Positions 43,658-53,329 of a DNA stretch of 64,000 nt are shown piece after piece. Within the stretch, counting starts at the first letter, position 1; each line of letters starts with the position of its first letter. The DNA lies in contig NZ_JAINRC010000001.1 of the NCBI RefSeq assembly GCF_020400655.1, forward strand, positions 310,001-374,000, written 5' to 3'. The DNA is from Streptomyces spinosus. Its GTDB lineage: Bacteria > Actinomycetota > Actinomycetes > Streptomycetales > Streptomycetaceae. Under the pieces are notes generated by a model, which worked only from the letters and a program-made list of their open reading frames with translations, did no database searches and was not told where the DNA came from. Position numbers and translations under genes: made by a program.

Positions 43658-46600
43658 TCAGGTCACGTCGTCGGGTACGCCCAGACCGGTCAGGGCGCCG
43701 ACCGGGTCGAGGTCCGGGGTGCCGCGGGGCCACCAGTCGTCCCGGCCGGGTTCCGACTCGTAGGCGTACCAGAGGCCGTCACGCCCGAGGCGGAGCTGGA
43801 CGTGGCCGCGTGGGTGGGTGAGGCGGTTGCGCCACGGCCGGAACGCCGGCAGGTCGGCGGCGAGCAGCAACGGGCGGGCCCGGTCGAAGCGTCCGGCCGG
43901 CGGATCCCACGGCTCCTCCAGCGCGGCCAGCCCCGCGGCGCCGCCCTGCCGCCAGGCCGCGACGGCACGCGCGAGGTCCGCCGGGGTGCGGTGGGCGGCG
44001 TCGGCGAGCGTGGCGTACAGCGTGCGGGTGGCCGCGGTCAGCCCGGAGCCGGGACGGGCCGCGGCGAGGCGTACCGCGTCCTGCCACAGGGTCAGCTCAC
44101 CGACCGGATCGCGTCCCGTGGCGAGCAGGGCGTGGGCGCGGGCGGCGGCGTCGGTCGCCAACTGGTCCAGCGCGAAGGGGTCCGGGCCGCCGGGCGCCGA
44201 CGGGTACACCGGGGGCTGCTCGGGGTGCGGGGGCAACGGCAACGGCGGTGGCGGCGGCGGAAGTTCACGCGGAGCGAGGGCGTCGGCGGCACGGACGCCC
44301 GGCAGCGTACGCGGCTGCCGTTCCCGGGCGGCGTGAGCGGCCCGGGCGGCACTGCGCCGGGACAGCGCGTCGAGCAGTTCCCTCTCCCCCCGGCCGCGCA
44401 GCAGGAGCAGTACGAACGGATCGGCGTCGAGCAGACGGGCCGTCTGGTAGCAGAGGGCCGCAGCGTGCTTGCAGGGGTGACCGGAGTCGGGGCAACTGCA
44501 CCGGGGGCCGAGGTCACCGGGGCCGGGCAGCAGGGGCACCCCGCAGTCGGCGAGCGACTGGGGCAACTCCTTGTCGAGCAGCGCCGCGATGTGTCCCGGC
44601 CGGTCGGCCGCGGCGTCCAGGAACCTCTCCCAGTCCTCGTCCTCCAGCGTCCGCACCCGTACCTGCACGCGGTACGGCCGGGGCCGGCTTCCGCGCACGT
44701 ACGCCAGCACGAGCCCGGGGGTGACGGTGATCGCGTCCACGTGCCCCTGGTCCGCGTACCCCCGCCCCCGCGCCAGCCGCTTCGCGTCCAGCGCGCCCTG
44801 CTCCAACGCCCCGACCCAGGCGTTGCCCCACCAGGTCCCGGCGAACGCCTCGTCCCCGCCGGCGCTCCCACGCGGGGCGAACGCCGGGAAGGTACGGCGG
44901 AGTTCGGTGTCACGGTGGGGAGCCGCCATGGTCGTCGGCGTCTGCGGGGCGGCCGGGCTGTGCGGGGTGCCGGGGCCGGGGCCGGGGTGCGCGGAAGCCT
45001 CGGACGGTCCGGCCGGCGCCGAGGCACCCCCAGCCGCGGCCCCCTGAGCGGCGGGCGTCCAACGGGCGAACGGCCCGGCCGGGTCGGGGTGAGCGGCAGC
45101 GCGCTCCGAAGGGCCGGGGCCGGATGCCGGGGGTATGGACGTGGACGCTGAAGGGCCGGACGTGTGCCCCGTGGAGGCGGGTGTGGACGCTGAAGATGCC
45201 GGCGTGGACGACGAAGACGCGGGCGTGGGCTCGGAAGGCGCGGGCGCCGACGCCGAAGACGCGCACGTGTGCCCTGAAGGCGCGGGCGTGTGCCCTGAAG
45301 GCGGGGGCGAGTATCCCGAAGACGCGGGCGCCAACGCCGAAGACGCGTACGTGTGTTCCGAAGGCGTAGGCGTGGGCGTCGGCGTGGACCGGGTCGAGGG
45401 GGTGGTTCGGGGCACCTCCGTGGAAGGGCCGGGCGCGGACGGGGCGGAGGCCGAGGGCTCCGTCGGGAAAGCGGGGGTCCGCACGGCGGGGGCCTGGTCG
45501 GACGGACCGGACGCCGGGGACGGCGGTGCTGACGCCGAGGCCGACGGGGTCTGTCCGGCCGTCGTCGGCGAGGCGTGCTCCTCCAGCTCCTCGGGGGTTT
45601 CCGACCACGTCGGCATGCGGAAGGCGGTCGCCAGGTAGTGCCGCATGTCCTGGGCGGCCTTGGCCCTGGCGGCCGAGGGCCGCTGACCCGGTGCGGGCGA
45701 GGTGCGCGGTGTCGCGGCAGCGGAACGCGCCGCCGTCCGCCGCTCGCTCGGGGGTTCCGCCGCCCGCGCACGCGACGCCTCCCGCCGGGCCGCCCGCAGC
45801 GCCTCCCGGGCGACATCCCCGGGACGCCCGCCCGCGGCACCGCCGCCCCCGGCACCGGCAGCTCCACCGGCACCGGCGGCACCCACCGCATCGAGGTCAC
45901 CGGAGCCGGCACCTGCACCGTCCGTTCCCCGCCCGTCCCCCACTCCCGGCTTCGCGTCCTCCTGCTCCCCCCGCGCCACCGGGCCGGCGGCCGTTCGCGG
46001 CACGCCCCGGCCCCGCCGCGTGGCGGCGGCGGCCCGCAGAGCCGCGCGCGCCGCATCGCCGGGCCTGGCCCCCGGGGTGCCGGCAAGCCCGGCCGCCCCG
46101 TCGTCGCCCGGCCCGTCACCGCCCGGTTCGCCCTCACCGCCGGACGGCACCGCCTCACCCACACCCCGCTCGGCCCCCGCACCCCGCTCGGCCTCGCCGT
46201 CCGCGACGGGCGCCGCGTGCGGCACGTCCCCCGGTGCGCTGTCGCCGTCCGCGACGGGCGCCGCGTGCGGCACGTCCCCCGGTGCGCTGTCGCCGTCGGT
46301 CGGCAGCCCGCGGCCGGGCCCCGCCCCACCGCCGGACGGCACCGCCTCACCCGCACCCCGCTCGGCCCCCGCACCCCGCTCGGCCTCGCCGTCCGCGACG
46401 GGCGCCGCGTGCGGCACGCCCCCCGGTGCGCTGTCGCCGTCGGTCGGCAGCCCGCCGCCGGGCCCCGCCCCACCGCCGGAGAGCCCCGCTCGCCCCTCGT
46501 CCGCCGGCCCGGGCTCGCTCCCGTCCCCACTCTCCGCGGGAGCCGTCGCCTCCTCGCGGGCCCGTGGTGCCTCGGCCGGCTCGGCGGCCGTTTCCTCCAA

Positions 46601-46708
46601 GCTGTCCCGCGCCGGTCCCGCTGTCCGCTCCCGCTCGCTCTCCGCTCGTTCCCGGGCCGCGCGGAGGGCCCGGCGGGCGGCGTCGCCGGGACGGGGCGGG
46701 GGCGTCAT
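43658..46708 (-). CDS. SWIM zinc-finger protein with very long repetitive N-terminus
   Basis: 1016 residues. The conserved part begins around residue 600: FAGTWWGNAWVGALEQGALD, GYADQGHVDAITVTPGLVLA, and the SWIM finger CSCPDSGHPCKHAAALCYQT; the C-terminal part is helical and ends with a WYAYESEPGRDDWWPRG segment. In Streptomyces such proteins are encoded next to SNF2 helicases and may recognise DNA or partner proteins. Its ATG overlaps the helicase stop (ATGA), so the two are translationally coupled. The first 580 residues are Gly/Ala/Pro/Ser/Asp-rich repeats, with a recurring GDAAR-ALRAA motif at 8, about 215 and about 300. This extension is probably disordered and exceeds what I expect for the family. 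Confidence 0.88.
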   Translation of the reverse strand: MTPPPRPGDAARRALRAARERAESERERTAGPARDSLEETAAEPAEAPRAREEATAPAESGDGSEPGPADEGRAGLSGGGAGPGGGLPTDGDSAPGGVPHAAPVADGEAERGAGAERGAGEAVPSGGGAGPGRGLPTDGDSAPGDVPHAAPVADGDSAPGDVPHAAPVADGEAERGAGAERGVGEAVPSGGEGEPGGDGPGDDGAAGLAGTPGARPGDAARAALRAAAATRRGRGVPRTAAGPVARGEQEDAKPGVGDGRGTDGAGAGSGDLDAVGAAGAGGAAGAGGGGAAGGRPGDVAREALRAARREASRARAAEPPSERRTAARSAAATPRTSPAPGQRPSAARAKAAQDMRHYLATAFRMPTWSETPEELEEHASPTTAGQTPSASASAPPSPASGPSDQAPAVRTPAFPTEPSASAPSAPGPSTEVPRTTPSTRSTPTPTPTPSEHTYASSALAPASSGYSPPPSGHTPAPSGHTCASSASAPAPSEPTPASSSSTPASSASTPASTGHTSGPSASTSIPPASGPGPSERAAAHPDPAGPFARWTPAAQGAAAGGASAPAGPSEASAHPGPGPGTPHSPAAPQTPTTMAAPHRDTELRRTFPAFAPRGSAGGDEAFAGTWWGNAWVGALEQGALDAKRLARGRGYADQGHVDAITVTPGLVLAYVRGSRPRPYRVQVRVRTLEDEDWERFLDAAADRPGHIAALLDKELPQSLADCGVPLLPGPGDLGPRCSCPDSGHPCKHAAALCYQTARLLDADPFVLLLLRGRGERELLDALSRRSAARAAHAARERQPRTLPGVRAADALAPRELPPPPPPLPLPPHPEQPPVYPSAPGGPDPFALDQLATDAAARAHALLATGRDPVGELTLWQDAVRLAAARPGSGLTAATRTLYATLADAAHRTPADLARAVAAWRQGGAAGLAALEEPWDPPAGRFDRARPLLLAADLPAFRPWRNRLTHPRGHVQLRLGRDGLWYAYESEPGRDDWWPRGTPDLDPVGALTGLGVPDDVT
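46196..46291. repeat. Two exact 48-bp tandem copies in the SWIM gene
   Basis: 46196-46243 and 46244-46291 are identical; a third copy with one change is at 46388-46435. They lie in a larger imperfect duplication (about 46134-46320 against 46328-46460). They encode DSAPGDVPHAAPVADG units. Confidence 0.85.
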
Positions 46709-49560
46709 GGGGTCCTCCGCAGGGAGACGAGGTCGGACAGCTCGCGGTCCGTCAGCTCCGTGAGGGCCGCCTCGCCGGAACCGAGGATCGCGTCGGCCAG
46801 GGCGCGCTTGGACGCGAGCATCTCGGCGATGCGGTCCTCCACCGTGCCTTCGGTGACCAGGCGGTGGACCTGCACCGGCTGGGTCTGGCCGATGCGGTAC
46901 GCGCGGTCGGTGGCCTGTTCCTCCACGGCCGGGTTCCACCAGCGGTCGAAGTGGATGACGTGGCCCGCGCGGGTGAGGTTCAGGCCGGTGCCGGCCGCCT
47001 TCAGGGACAGCACCAGCACCGGTGTGCCGCCGTCCTGGAAGCGGTCGACCATGCGCTCGCGCTCCGGCACCGGCGTGCCGCCGTGCAGCAGGTCGACGGG
47101 GATCGCGCGGGCGGACAGGTGGGCGGTGAGGAGGCGGGCCATGCCGACGTACTGGGTGAAGACGAGCGCCGAGCCGTCCTCGGCGAGCAGGGTGTCCAGC
47201 AGTTCGTCCAGGAGGGCGAGCTTGCCGGAGCGTGCGGCCAGGCGGTCCGGGCGGGGGTCCTCCTTCAGGTAGAGCGCCGGGTGGTCGCAGATCTGCTTCA
47301 GGGCGCCGAGGAGCTTCAGTACCAGGCCCCGGCGGGCCATGCCCCGCGCCGTCTCGATGGCCAGCATCGACTCGCGCACCACCGCCTCGTACAGCGCGGC
47401 CTGTTCCCGGGTGAGCGGCACCGGGTGGTCCGTCTCCGTCTTGGGCGGCAGCTCGGGCACGATGCCGGGGTCGGACTTCTTGCGGCGCAGCAGGAAGGGG
47501 CGGACCAGCCGGGCCAGGCGCCGCACCGCTTCCTCGTCCTCGCCGTTCTCCACCGCCCGCGCGTGCCGGGCGCGGAAGGACTTCAGCGGGCCGAGGAGCC
47601 CGGGGGTGGTCCAGTCGAGCAGGGCCCACAGTTCGGAGAGGTTGTTCTCCACGGGGGTGCCGGTCAGCGCCACGCGCGCGGGGGACGGGATCGTGCGCAG
47701 GGCCTTGGCGGTGGCGGAGTAGGGGTTCTTCACGTGCTGGGCCTCGTCGGCGACGACCATGCCCCAGGGCTGTTCCGCGAGGTGGGCCGCGGTGGAGCGC
47801 ATGGTGCCGTAGGTGGTGAGGACGAAGCCGCCGTCCACGCCGTCCAGGGTGCGTTCGGGGCCGTGGAAGCGGCGGACGGGGACGCCGGGCGCGAAGCGGG
47901 TGATCTCCCGCTGCCAGTTGCCGAGGAGGCTGGCCGGGCAGACGACGAGGGTCGGCTCGGTGCGGGCCCGCTTCAGGTGCAGGGCGATGAGGGTGACCGT
48001 CTTGCCGAGGCCCATGTCGTCGGCGAGGCAGCCGCCGAGGCCGAGGGAGGTCATCAGGTCGAGCCAGGCCAGGCCGCGCAGCTGGTAGTCGCGGAGGGTG
48101 GCACGCAGGCCGGGGGGCGGGTCGGCGGGGCGCAGGCCGGCGGTGAGGCGGTCGCGGAGGGTGGCCAGCGCGCCGGCGGGGACGGCCTCGACCGTCTCGC
48201 CGTCGACCTCGGCGGTGCCGGTGAGGGCGACGGCGAGCGCGTCGACCGGGTCCAGCAGGCCCAGTTCGCGTGTGCGGGCCTTGCGGACCAGCGCGGGGTC
48301 GACCAGTACCCAGCGGTCCCGGAGCCGTACGACGGGGCGGTGGGCCTCGGCCAGGGCGTCCATCTCGGCCTCGCCGAGCGGGTCGCCGCCGAGGGCCAGC
48401 TGCCAGCGGAACCGGAGCAGGTCCTCGCTCTCGAAGAAGCCGGTGCCGTCGGTGGCCGAGCCGGGCGCCGGGCGGACCACGGCGGTGGCGGTCAGGTCGC
48501 GGGCGAGGTCCCGGGGCCAGTGCACGGCGACGCCCGCGGCGGCGAGGCGGGAGGCGGCCACCCCGAGCAGTTCGCCCAGCTCCTCCTCGGACAGTGCGAG
48601 GACGTCGGGGACGTCCTGCTCGGCGAGGCGGTCCAGGGGCGGCCACACGCGTGCGGCGCGCCGCACGGCGAGGGCGGCGTCGACGCGCGCGCGGGGCCCG
48701 AACGCCTCGTCGGCCTCGCCCGCCCACAGGGCCGCGGCGTCGGCCACCAGGGTGGGGTCGGCGAGGCTGTGCACCTGGACGACAGCCGCTCCGGCGGCGC
48801 GGGCGCCCTCGTCGGCGGCGGCGTCGAAGACGTCGTACGCGGACAGGTCCAGGCGGAGCGAGATGCGGACGCCCGCGTCCATCCCGGCGGCGACCTCGGC
48901 CGCCCACTCGTGCGCCTCGGGCAGGGTCTGGGGCTCGCGGGCGGCGAACGGCCGGCCGGCCGTGTACGCAGCCGCCGGCGTGCGCGGCAGGGTGTCGGCG
49001 ACCGCGTCCAGGAAGGAGCGGACCAGGGCCTCGGGTTCGGGCAGCCGCAGCGCGCCCGGGCCGGGGAGGGGGACGGCGTGGCCCTCGGGGGGCAGGGCCG
49101 CGGCGATGGCCCGCAGGTGGGCGATGTCGCCGGGCTCCAGCGGGCCGGCCCGCCAGGCGTCGTGGCCGGCCGGGGTCAGGCCCGGCAGCAGCCGGCCGCG
49201 GGCGACCAGCCGCAGCGCGTGCAGGGCGGCGGCGCTCCAGCAGGCGGTGGCCGGGTGGGCGGCCGGGTCGCGCCGGGCGCCGGCCAGCAGCGGCAGGGCC
49301 TCGGCGAGGGGCAGGATCAGCGCGGGCACCTGCCGGCGGCGCACGCCGGCGCCGTGCCGCCGTACGACCGTCAGCTCCTCCAGGTCGCCGCCGCTCGTGG
49401 TGGGCAGCGGGTCGCCGGCGGGGTCCCAGAAGGCCAGGCGGCCCTGGCGGGGCAGGGGCGCGGGCAGGTAGACGGAGGCGAGGCGCACCGGGACCGGGTG
49501 CCCGGTCCCCGTCTCCCGGGGACTGCCCGTGCGCTCGGCCACCACAGCCGTGCCGCTCAT
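46705..49560 (-). CDS. SNF2-family DEAD/DEAH-box ATPase (helicase-like)
   Basis: 951 residues. An N-terminal region of about 480 residues (SNF2_assoc type) precedes the motor: RDYQLRGLAWLDLMTSLGLG, Walker A DDMGLGKTVTLIALH, motif II VVADEAQHVKNP, LTGTPVENNLSELWALLD, and the C-terminal lobe with LVFTQYVGMARLLTAHL, SLKAAGTGLNLT and DRAYRIGQTQPVQVHRLV. SNF2 enzymes translocate on duplex DNA; bacterial ones are linked to transcription recycling or DNA repair. ATG 49560 has AGGACGT and further up GGGAGG. Coupled to the SWIM gene downstream. Confidence 0.93.
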   Translation of the reverse strand: MSGTAVVAERTGSPRETGTGHPVPVRLASVYLPAPLPRQGRLAFWDPAGDPLPTTSGGDLEELTVVRRHGAGVRRRQVPALILPLAEALPLLAGARRDPAAHPATACWSAAALHALRLVARGRLLPGLTPAGHDAWRAGPLEPGDIAHLRAIAAALPPEGHAVPLPGPGALRLPEPEALVRSFLDAVADTLPRTPAAAYTAGRPFAAREPQTLPEAHEWAAEVAAGMDAGVRISLRLDLSAYDVFDAAADEGARAAGAAVVQVHSLADPTLVADAAALWAGEADEAFGPRARVDAALAVRRAARVWPPLDRLAEQDVPDVLALSEEELGELLGVAASRLAAAGVAVHWPRDLARDLTATAVVRPAPGSATDGTGFFESEDLLRFRWQLALGGDPLGEAEMDALAEAHRPVVRLRDRWVLVDPALVRKARTRELGLLDPVDALAVALTGTAEVDGETVEAVPAGALATLRDRLTAGLRPADPPPGLRATLRDYQLRGLAWLDLMTSLGLGGCLADDMGLGKTVTLIALHLKRARTEPTLVVCPASLLGNWQREITRFAPGVPVRRFHGPERTLDGVDGGFVLTTYGTMRSTAAHLAEQPWGMVVADEAQHVKNPYSATAKALRTIPSPARVALTGTPVENNLSELWALLDWTTPGLLGPLKSFRARHARAVENGEDEEAVRRLARLVRPFLLRRKKSDPGIVPELPPKTETDHPVPLTREQAALYEAVVRESMLAIETARGMARRGLVLKLLGALKQICDHPALYLKEDPRPDRLAARSGKLALLDELLDTLLAEDGSALVFTQYVGMARLLTAHLSARAIPVDLLHGGTPVPERERMVDRFQDGGTPVLVLSLKAAGTGLNLTRAGHVIHFDRWWNPAVEEQATDRAYRIGQTQPVQVHRLVTEGTVEDRIAEMLASKRALADAILGSGEAALTELTDRELSDLVSLRRTP

Positions 49561-49656
49561 ACGTCCTGCCACCTCCCGCCCGTGTGTCGGATCAGACGTC
49601 TCCGACTCTACGGGCGGGGTCTGACAGTCGGCTCCCAAGGCGGGTGCCGGCGCTCG

Positions 49657-50238
49657 TCACGGGACCGTGCGGGAGACCACGAACACCATCGGATACCGCG
49701 GGTCGGACAGGTTGACGACCACGTCCTGGGTCGGCGCCGGGTTCTTCTGCTCGTGGGTCAGCCCCCACCAGGGGCCGGTGCCGCCGAAGGTCCAGCCGCT
49801 GACCTTCCGGTCGCGTTCGCCGACGGCGATGTCGCCCTTCCTGAGCTCCTCCCGGCGCACGCCCATGGCCTGGAGGAAGCTGTCGAGGCCGGCGGGATTG
49901 GTGCGGAACTGCACGTAGAGGCGGCTGGTCTTCCAGTTGTTCGTCTCGTAGTAGGCGATGTCGTCGGCGGGGTGCGGGACGCTCACCTGGTAGAGACGGC
50001 GCTGCACCTTCGACGGCCAGCCCGGGGTGAGCCCGGTCGCCGAGTACTTCGCCTCCTTGTCCTTGCCGCTGTCGCGGCTCTGGTTCGCGGAGATCACCAG
50101 GTAGCCGGCCGGGACGCCGATCAGCAGCACGATGATCAGCAGGGTGAGCGCCCGCCGTCTGGCCTTGTGCCGCGGGTCCTCGGCGGACGGCCGCGGCTGG
50201 TCCGGCGGGCCGCCCTGGTGGGGCAGCGACGGCGTCAT
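49657..50238 (-). CDS. Single-span membrane protein of unknown function
   Basis: 193 residues. A short basic cytoplasmic N-terminus (PRHKARRRAL) and one span (LLIIVLLIGVPAGYLVI) anchor an outside domain with many aromatic residues (DIAYYETNNWKTSRLYVQFR, GWTFGGTGPWWGLTHEQ). I do not recognise the family. Its ATG overlaps the ROK gene stop (ATGA), so it is the last gene of that transcript. Confidence 0.78.
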   Translation of the reverse strand: MTPSLPHQGGPPDQPRPSAEDPRHKARRRALTLLIIVLLIGVPAGYLVISANQSRDSGKDKEAKYSATGLTPGWPSKVQRRLYQVSVPHPADDIAYYETNNWKTSRLYVQFRTNPAGLDSFLQAMGVRREELRKGDIAVGERDRKVSGWTFGGTGPWWGLTHEQKNPAPTQDVVVNLSDPRYPMVFVVSRTVP

Positions 50239-51380
50239 GCGGTGTCCTGGTCGCGGCGGGTCTGGGCGTACCGCTCGTAGCGCTCGTAGCGCTCCACCCG
50301 GCGCCGCTTGGCCCTGCGGAACCGGCGGGCGACCAGCCGGGCCAGGTCGGCGGCGCCCACCATGCCCGCCTCGGGGCCGAGCTGGGCACGGGTGATGCGG
50401 GCCTCGGGGCGGTAGCCGCGTCCCGTGAGGTGCCGCTTGAAGGCGTCCCGGGCCGGGCCGATGAGCAGGTCGTCGGCGGCCGAGACGCCACCGCCGATCA
50501 CGAAGCAGGAGGGGTCGAGGGCGGCGGCGAGGTTGGCGATGCCGACGCCGAGCCACTGGCCGATGTCCTGGAGCAGCTCCACGCACATCGCGTCGCCCTC
50601 GCGGGCCAGCTCGGTGATCATCGGGCCGGTGATGTCGCCGATGTTGCCCTTGACGTGCTCGATGATGCCGTAGGCGACCGGTGAGTCGGCGGCGGCCAGC
50701 TCGCGGGCCTCGCGGACCAGCGCGTTGCCGGAGCTGTACTGCTCCCAGCAGCCGCGGTTGCCGCACGGGCAGCGGTGTCCGCCGGGAACGACCTGCATGT
50801 GGCCGAACTCGCCGGCGACGCCGAACTTGCCGCGCTTGACCTGGCCGTCCTCCAGGATGGCGCCGCCGATGCCGGTGCCGAGCGTGATCATCACCAGGTG
50901 GTCCTCGCCGCGGCCGGCGCCGAAGCGCCACTCCGCCCAGGCGGCGGTGTTGGCGTCGTTGTCGACGAGGACCGGGACGGACAGGCGGCTGGCGAGGCGG
51001 TCGCGCAGCGGTTCGTTGCGCCAGGACAGGTGGGGGGCGAACAGGACGCGGTTGCGGTCGGCGTCGACCCAGCCGGCGGCGCCGATGCCAACCGCGTGGA
51101 CGTCGTGCCGGTCGGACAGGTCCAGCACCAGTTCGACGATGGTGTCCTCGACGACCTTGGGGCTCTTGGACTTGTCCGGGGTCTCCGTGCGGAGCTTCTC
51201 CAGGATGTTGCCGTCGGCGTCCACGACGCCCGCCATGACCTTGGTGCCGCCGATGTCGATGCCGACGGTGGGGACACGGGGTGCGGTCAGATGTGACCGG
51301 CGCTCTCGTGTTCCCACGGTGCGCAGGACCGGGGCTCGGCGGGAACCGATGGGGGCGGTGAGGTCGCGGTAGGTGCTCAT
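50235..51380 (-). CDS. ROK-family sugar kinase (glucokinase type)
   Basis: 381 residues. A 37-residue extension precedes VGIDIGGTKVMAGVVDADGN. The phosphotransfer/sugar site PVLVDNDANTAAWAEWRFGAG, ATP site ITLGTGIGGAI, and ROK zinc site GEFGHMQVVPGGHRCPCGNR, GCWEQ are present, so it should be an active kinase rather than a ROK repressor; no DNA-binding domain. The C-terminus has the odd repeat VERYERYERYAQ. It follows the ABC genes' region on the same strand but is upstream of nothing else; the shared locus with a GntR-controlled sugar transporter suggests it phosphorylates the imported sugar or provides general glucokinase activity. Confidence 0.92.
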   Translation of the reverse strand: MSTYRDLTAPIGSRRAPVLRTVGTRERRSHLTAPRVPTVGIDIGGTKVMAGVVDADGNILEKLRTETPDKSKSPKVVEDTIVELVLDLSDRHDVHAVGIGAAGWVDADRNRVLFAPHLSWRNEPLRDRLASRLSVPVLVDNDANTAAWAEWRFGAGRGEDHLVMITLGTGIGGAILEDGQVKRGKFGVAGEFGHMQVVPGGHRCPCGNRGCWEQYSSGNALVREARELAAADSPVAYGIIEHVKGNIGDITGPMITELAREGDAMCVELLQDIGQWLGVGIANLAAALDPSCFVIGGGVSAADDLLIGPARDAFKRHLTGRGYRPEARITRAQLGPEAGMVGAADLARLVARRFRRAKRRRVERYERYERYAQTRRDQDTA

Positions 51381-51484
51381 CGGGCTCGATTGTGCCGCAC
51401 GCTCACGCCGGGTGCCGCGCGGGGCGGGGGAGGTGTGCGGGCCGGACGCGGGGCGCGGGCGCGTCTCGCTGTCCCGCGCCGACG

Positions 51485-51514
51485 CGCGGGGCCGCACGGC
51501 GGCACGGCCCCGCG
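51485..51514 (-). terminator. Hairpin after the ABC operon
   Basis: CGCGGGGCCG (51485-51494) pairs with CGGCCCCGCG (51505-51514), 10-nt loop, 4 bases beyond the ATP-binding protein stop and before the ROK gene's start region. Separates the ABC operon from the ROK unit. Confidence 0.75.
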
Positions 51515-51518
51515 CCCC

Positions 51519-52289
51519 TCACCCGCGCCGCAGTTCGTGGCGCAGCGCCTCCAGGTCGGACCCGCCCGCCATCTGCCGGGTCAGCTCGTCGAGCGTGATG
51601 TCGTCCCGTGTGTAATGGCCCACCATCGTGCCCCTGCGCAGGAGCACGAATCTGTCCCCCACCAGGTACGCGTGGTGCGGGTTGTGGGTGATCAAGACGA
51701 CGCCCAGGCCCTCGTCCCGTGCCGCCGCCACATATTTCAGGACCACACCGGACTGCTTGACCCCCAGTGCCGCCGTCGGCTCGTCCAGCACCAGGACCTT
51801 CGCACCGAAGTGGACCGCCCTCGCGATGGCGACGCACTGGCGCTCGCCGCCCGACAGCGTGCCGATGGGCTGGTCGACGTCCCGGAGGTCGATGCCCATG
51901 CGGAGCAGCGCCTCGCGGGTGGTGCGGCGCATGAAGTCGGTGTCCAGGCGCTTGAAGGGGCCGGCGCCCTTGCGGGGCTCGGAGCCGAGGAAGAAGTTGC
52001 GCCAGACCGGCATGAGGGGGACGACGGCCAGGTCCTGGTAGACCGTGGCGATGCCCCGGTCCAGGGCCTCGCGCGGGGAGGAGAGGGTCGTCTCCTCGCC
52101 CTCGACGCGCAGGGTGCCGCCGTCGTGCCGGTGCAGGCCCGCGACGATCTTGATCAGGGTGGACTTGCCCGCGCCGTTGTCGCCGAGGACGCAGGTGATC
52201 TCACCCGCGTGGACCTCCAGCGAGACGCCTTCCAGGGCGCGGACTGTGCCGTAGTGCTTGCTGACGCCGGTCAGCTCGACGAGTGTCAC
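51519..52289 (-). CDS. Sugar ABC transporter ATP-binding protein
   Basis: 256 residues, a single ABC domain as in the second half or short forms of ribose-type (CUT2) ATPases. Walker [15 protein letters not shown]-loop [12 protein letters not shown], signature [14 protein letters not shown], Walker [16 protein letters not shown], and H-loop [11 protein letters not shown]. Its GTG overlaps the permease stop (GTGA), so it is coupled. Most CUT2 ATPases are 500-residue double proteins; the single-domain form seen here dimerises. Confidence 0.93.
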   Translation of the reverse strand: MTLVELTGVSKHYGTVRALEGVSLEVHAGEITCVLGDNGAGKSTLIKIVAGLHRHDGGTLRVEGEETTLSSPREALDRGIATVYQDLAVVPLMPVWRNFFLGSEPRKGAGPFKRLDTDFMRRTTREALLRMGIDLRDVDQPIGTLSGGERQCVAIARAVHFGAKVLVLDEPTAALGVKQSGVVLKYVAAARDEGLGVVLITHNPHHAYLVGDRFVLLRRGTMVGHYTRDDITLDELTRQMAGGSDLEALRHELRRG

Positions 52290-53329
52290 TTGGTGGCCTC
52301 CGCGCGCTTGCGGACCCAGGCGTTGAGCAGGGTCGCGAGGAGCAGCATCGCTCCGAGGAAGAACTTGAACCAGTCGGGGTTCCACTCGGCGAAGACGATG
52401 CCCTTGCTGGTCATGCCGAACAGCAGCGCGCCGACGGCCGAGCCGACCGCGCTGCCGTGGCCGCCGGTGATCAGGCAGCCGCCGATGACGGCCGCGATGA
52501 TGTAGATCAGCTCGTTGCCGACGCCTTCGCCGGACTGGACGGCGTCGAAGGAGAAGAGCAGGTGCTGGCCGGAGATCCAGGCGCCGAACGCGACGCCCAT
52601 GTAGAGGCCGATCTTGGTCCGGGCGACCGGGACGCCGACCGCGCGGGCCGCGTCCTCGTTGCCGCCGACGGCGAAGATCCAGTTGCCGGTGCGGGTGCGC
52701 AGCAGGATCCAGGAGGCGAGGGCGACCAGCCCGAGCCACCACAGGATGGTGACCTTGATGTCGACCCCGCCGACGCCGATGGTCGAGGCGAACACGGCGT
52801 GGGCGCTGGGGAAGCCCTCCATGTCGGCGATGGTCTTGGTGGAGACGGTGCCGTCGATCAGTTTGGTGAAGCCGAGGTTCATGCCGGTCAGCATCAGGAA
52901 GGTGCCCAGCGTGATGATGAAGCTGGGCAGCCTGGTGCGGGTGAGCATGAAGCCGTTGAAGGCGCCGATGCCCAGCGTGACCAGCAGGGACACGCCCACG
53001 CCGACCCAGGTGTTCGCCGTCATCTGGTAGCTGAACATCGAGGAGACCAGCGCCGACGACGTCACCAGGACGCCCGCCGAGAGGTCGAACTCGCCGCCGA
53101 TCATCAGCAGGGCCACGGGTACGGCCATGATCCCGATGGTCGAGGAGGCGTACAGGACGGTGCTGAGGCTGGTGGCGCGCAGGAAGCCGTCGGCGGCGAA
53201 CGAGAAGAAGACGAAGACGGCGAGGGCGCCGACGACCGAGCCCAGTTCCGGGCGGGTCAGCAGGGTCCGCAGCGGGGAGCCGCGCAGCAGTCTCTCGTCG
53301 AGCGCCTTGTCGTCCGTGACCGCGCTCAT
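52286..53329 (-). CDS. Sugar ABC transporter permease (CUT2/RbsC type)
   Basis: 347 residues, about ten membrane spans. Typical: [61 protein letters not shown], and [20 protein letters not shown]. The GGEFDLSAG segment is the CUT2 permease mark. ATG 53329 overlaps the stop of the binding-protein gene (ATGA) and the downstream ATPase overlaps it in turn, so all three genes are translationally coupled. Confidence 0.94.
   Translation of the reverse strand: MSAVTDDKALDERLLRGSPLRTLLTRPELGSVVGALAVFVFFSFAADGFLRATSLSTVLYASSTIGIMAVPVALLMIGGEFDLSAGVLVTSSALVSSMFSYQMTANTWVGVGVSLLVTLGIGAFNGFMLTRTRLPSFIITLGTFLMLTGMNLGFTKLIDGTVSTKTIADMEGFPSAHAVFASTIGVGGVDIKVTILWWLGLVALASWILLRTRTGNWIFAVGGNEDAARAVGVPVARTKIGLYMGVAFGAWISGQHLLFSFDAVQSGEGVGNELIYIIAAVIGGCLITGGHGSAVGSAVGALLFGMTSKGIVFAEWNPDWFKFFLGAMLLLATLLNAWVRKRAEATK

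Noticed and set aside
45526..50280. 1584-codon plus-strand frame
   Set aside because: Antisense to the SWIM, helicase and ROK genes; Arg/Pro/His-rich without domains.
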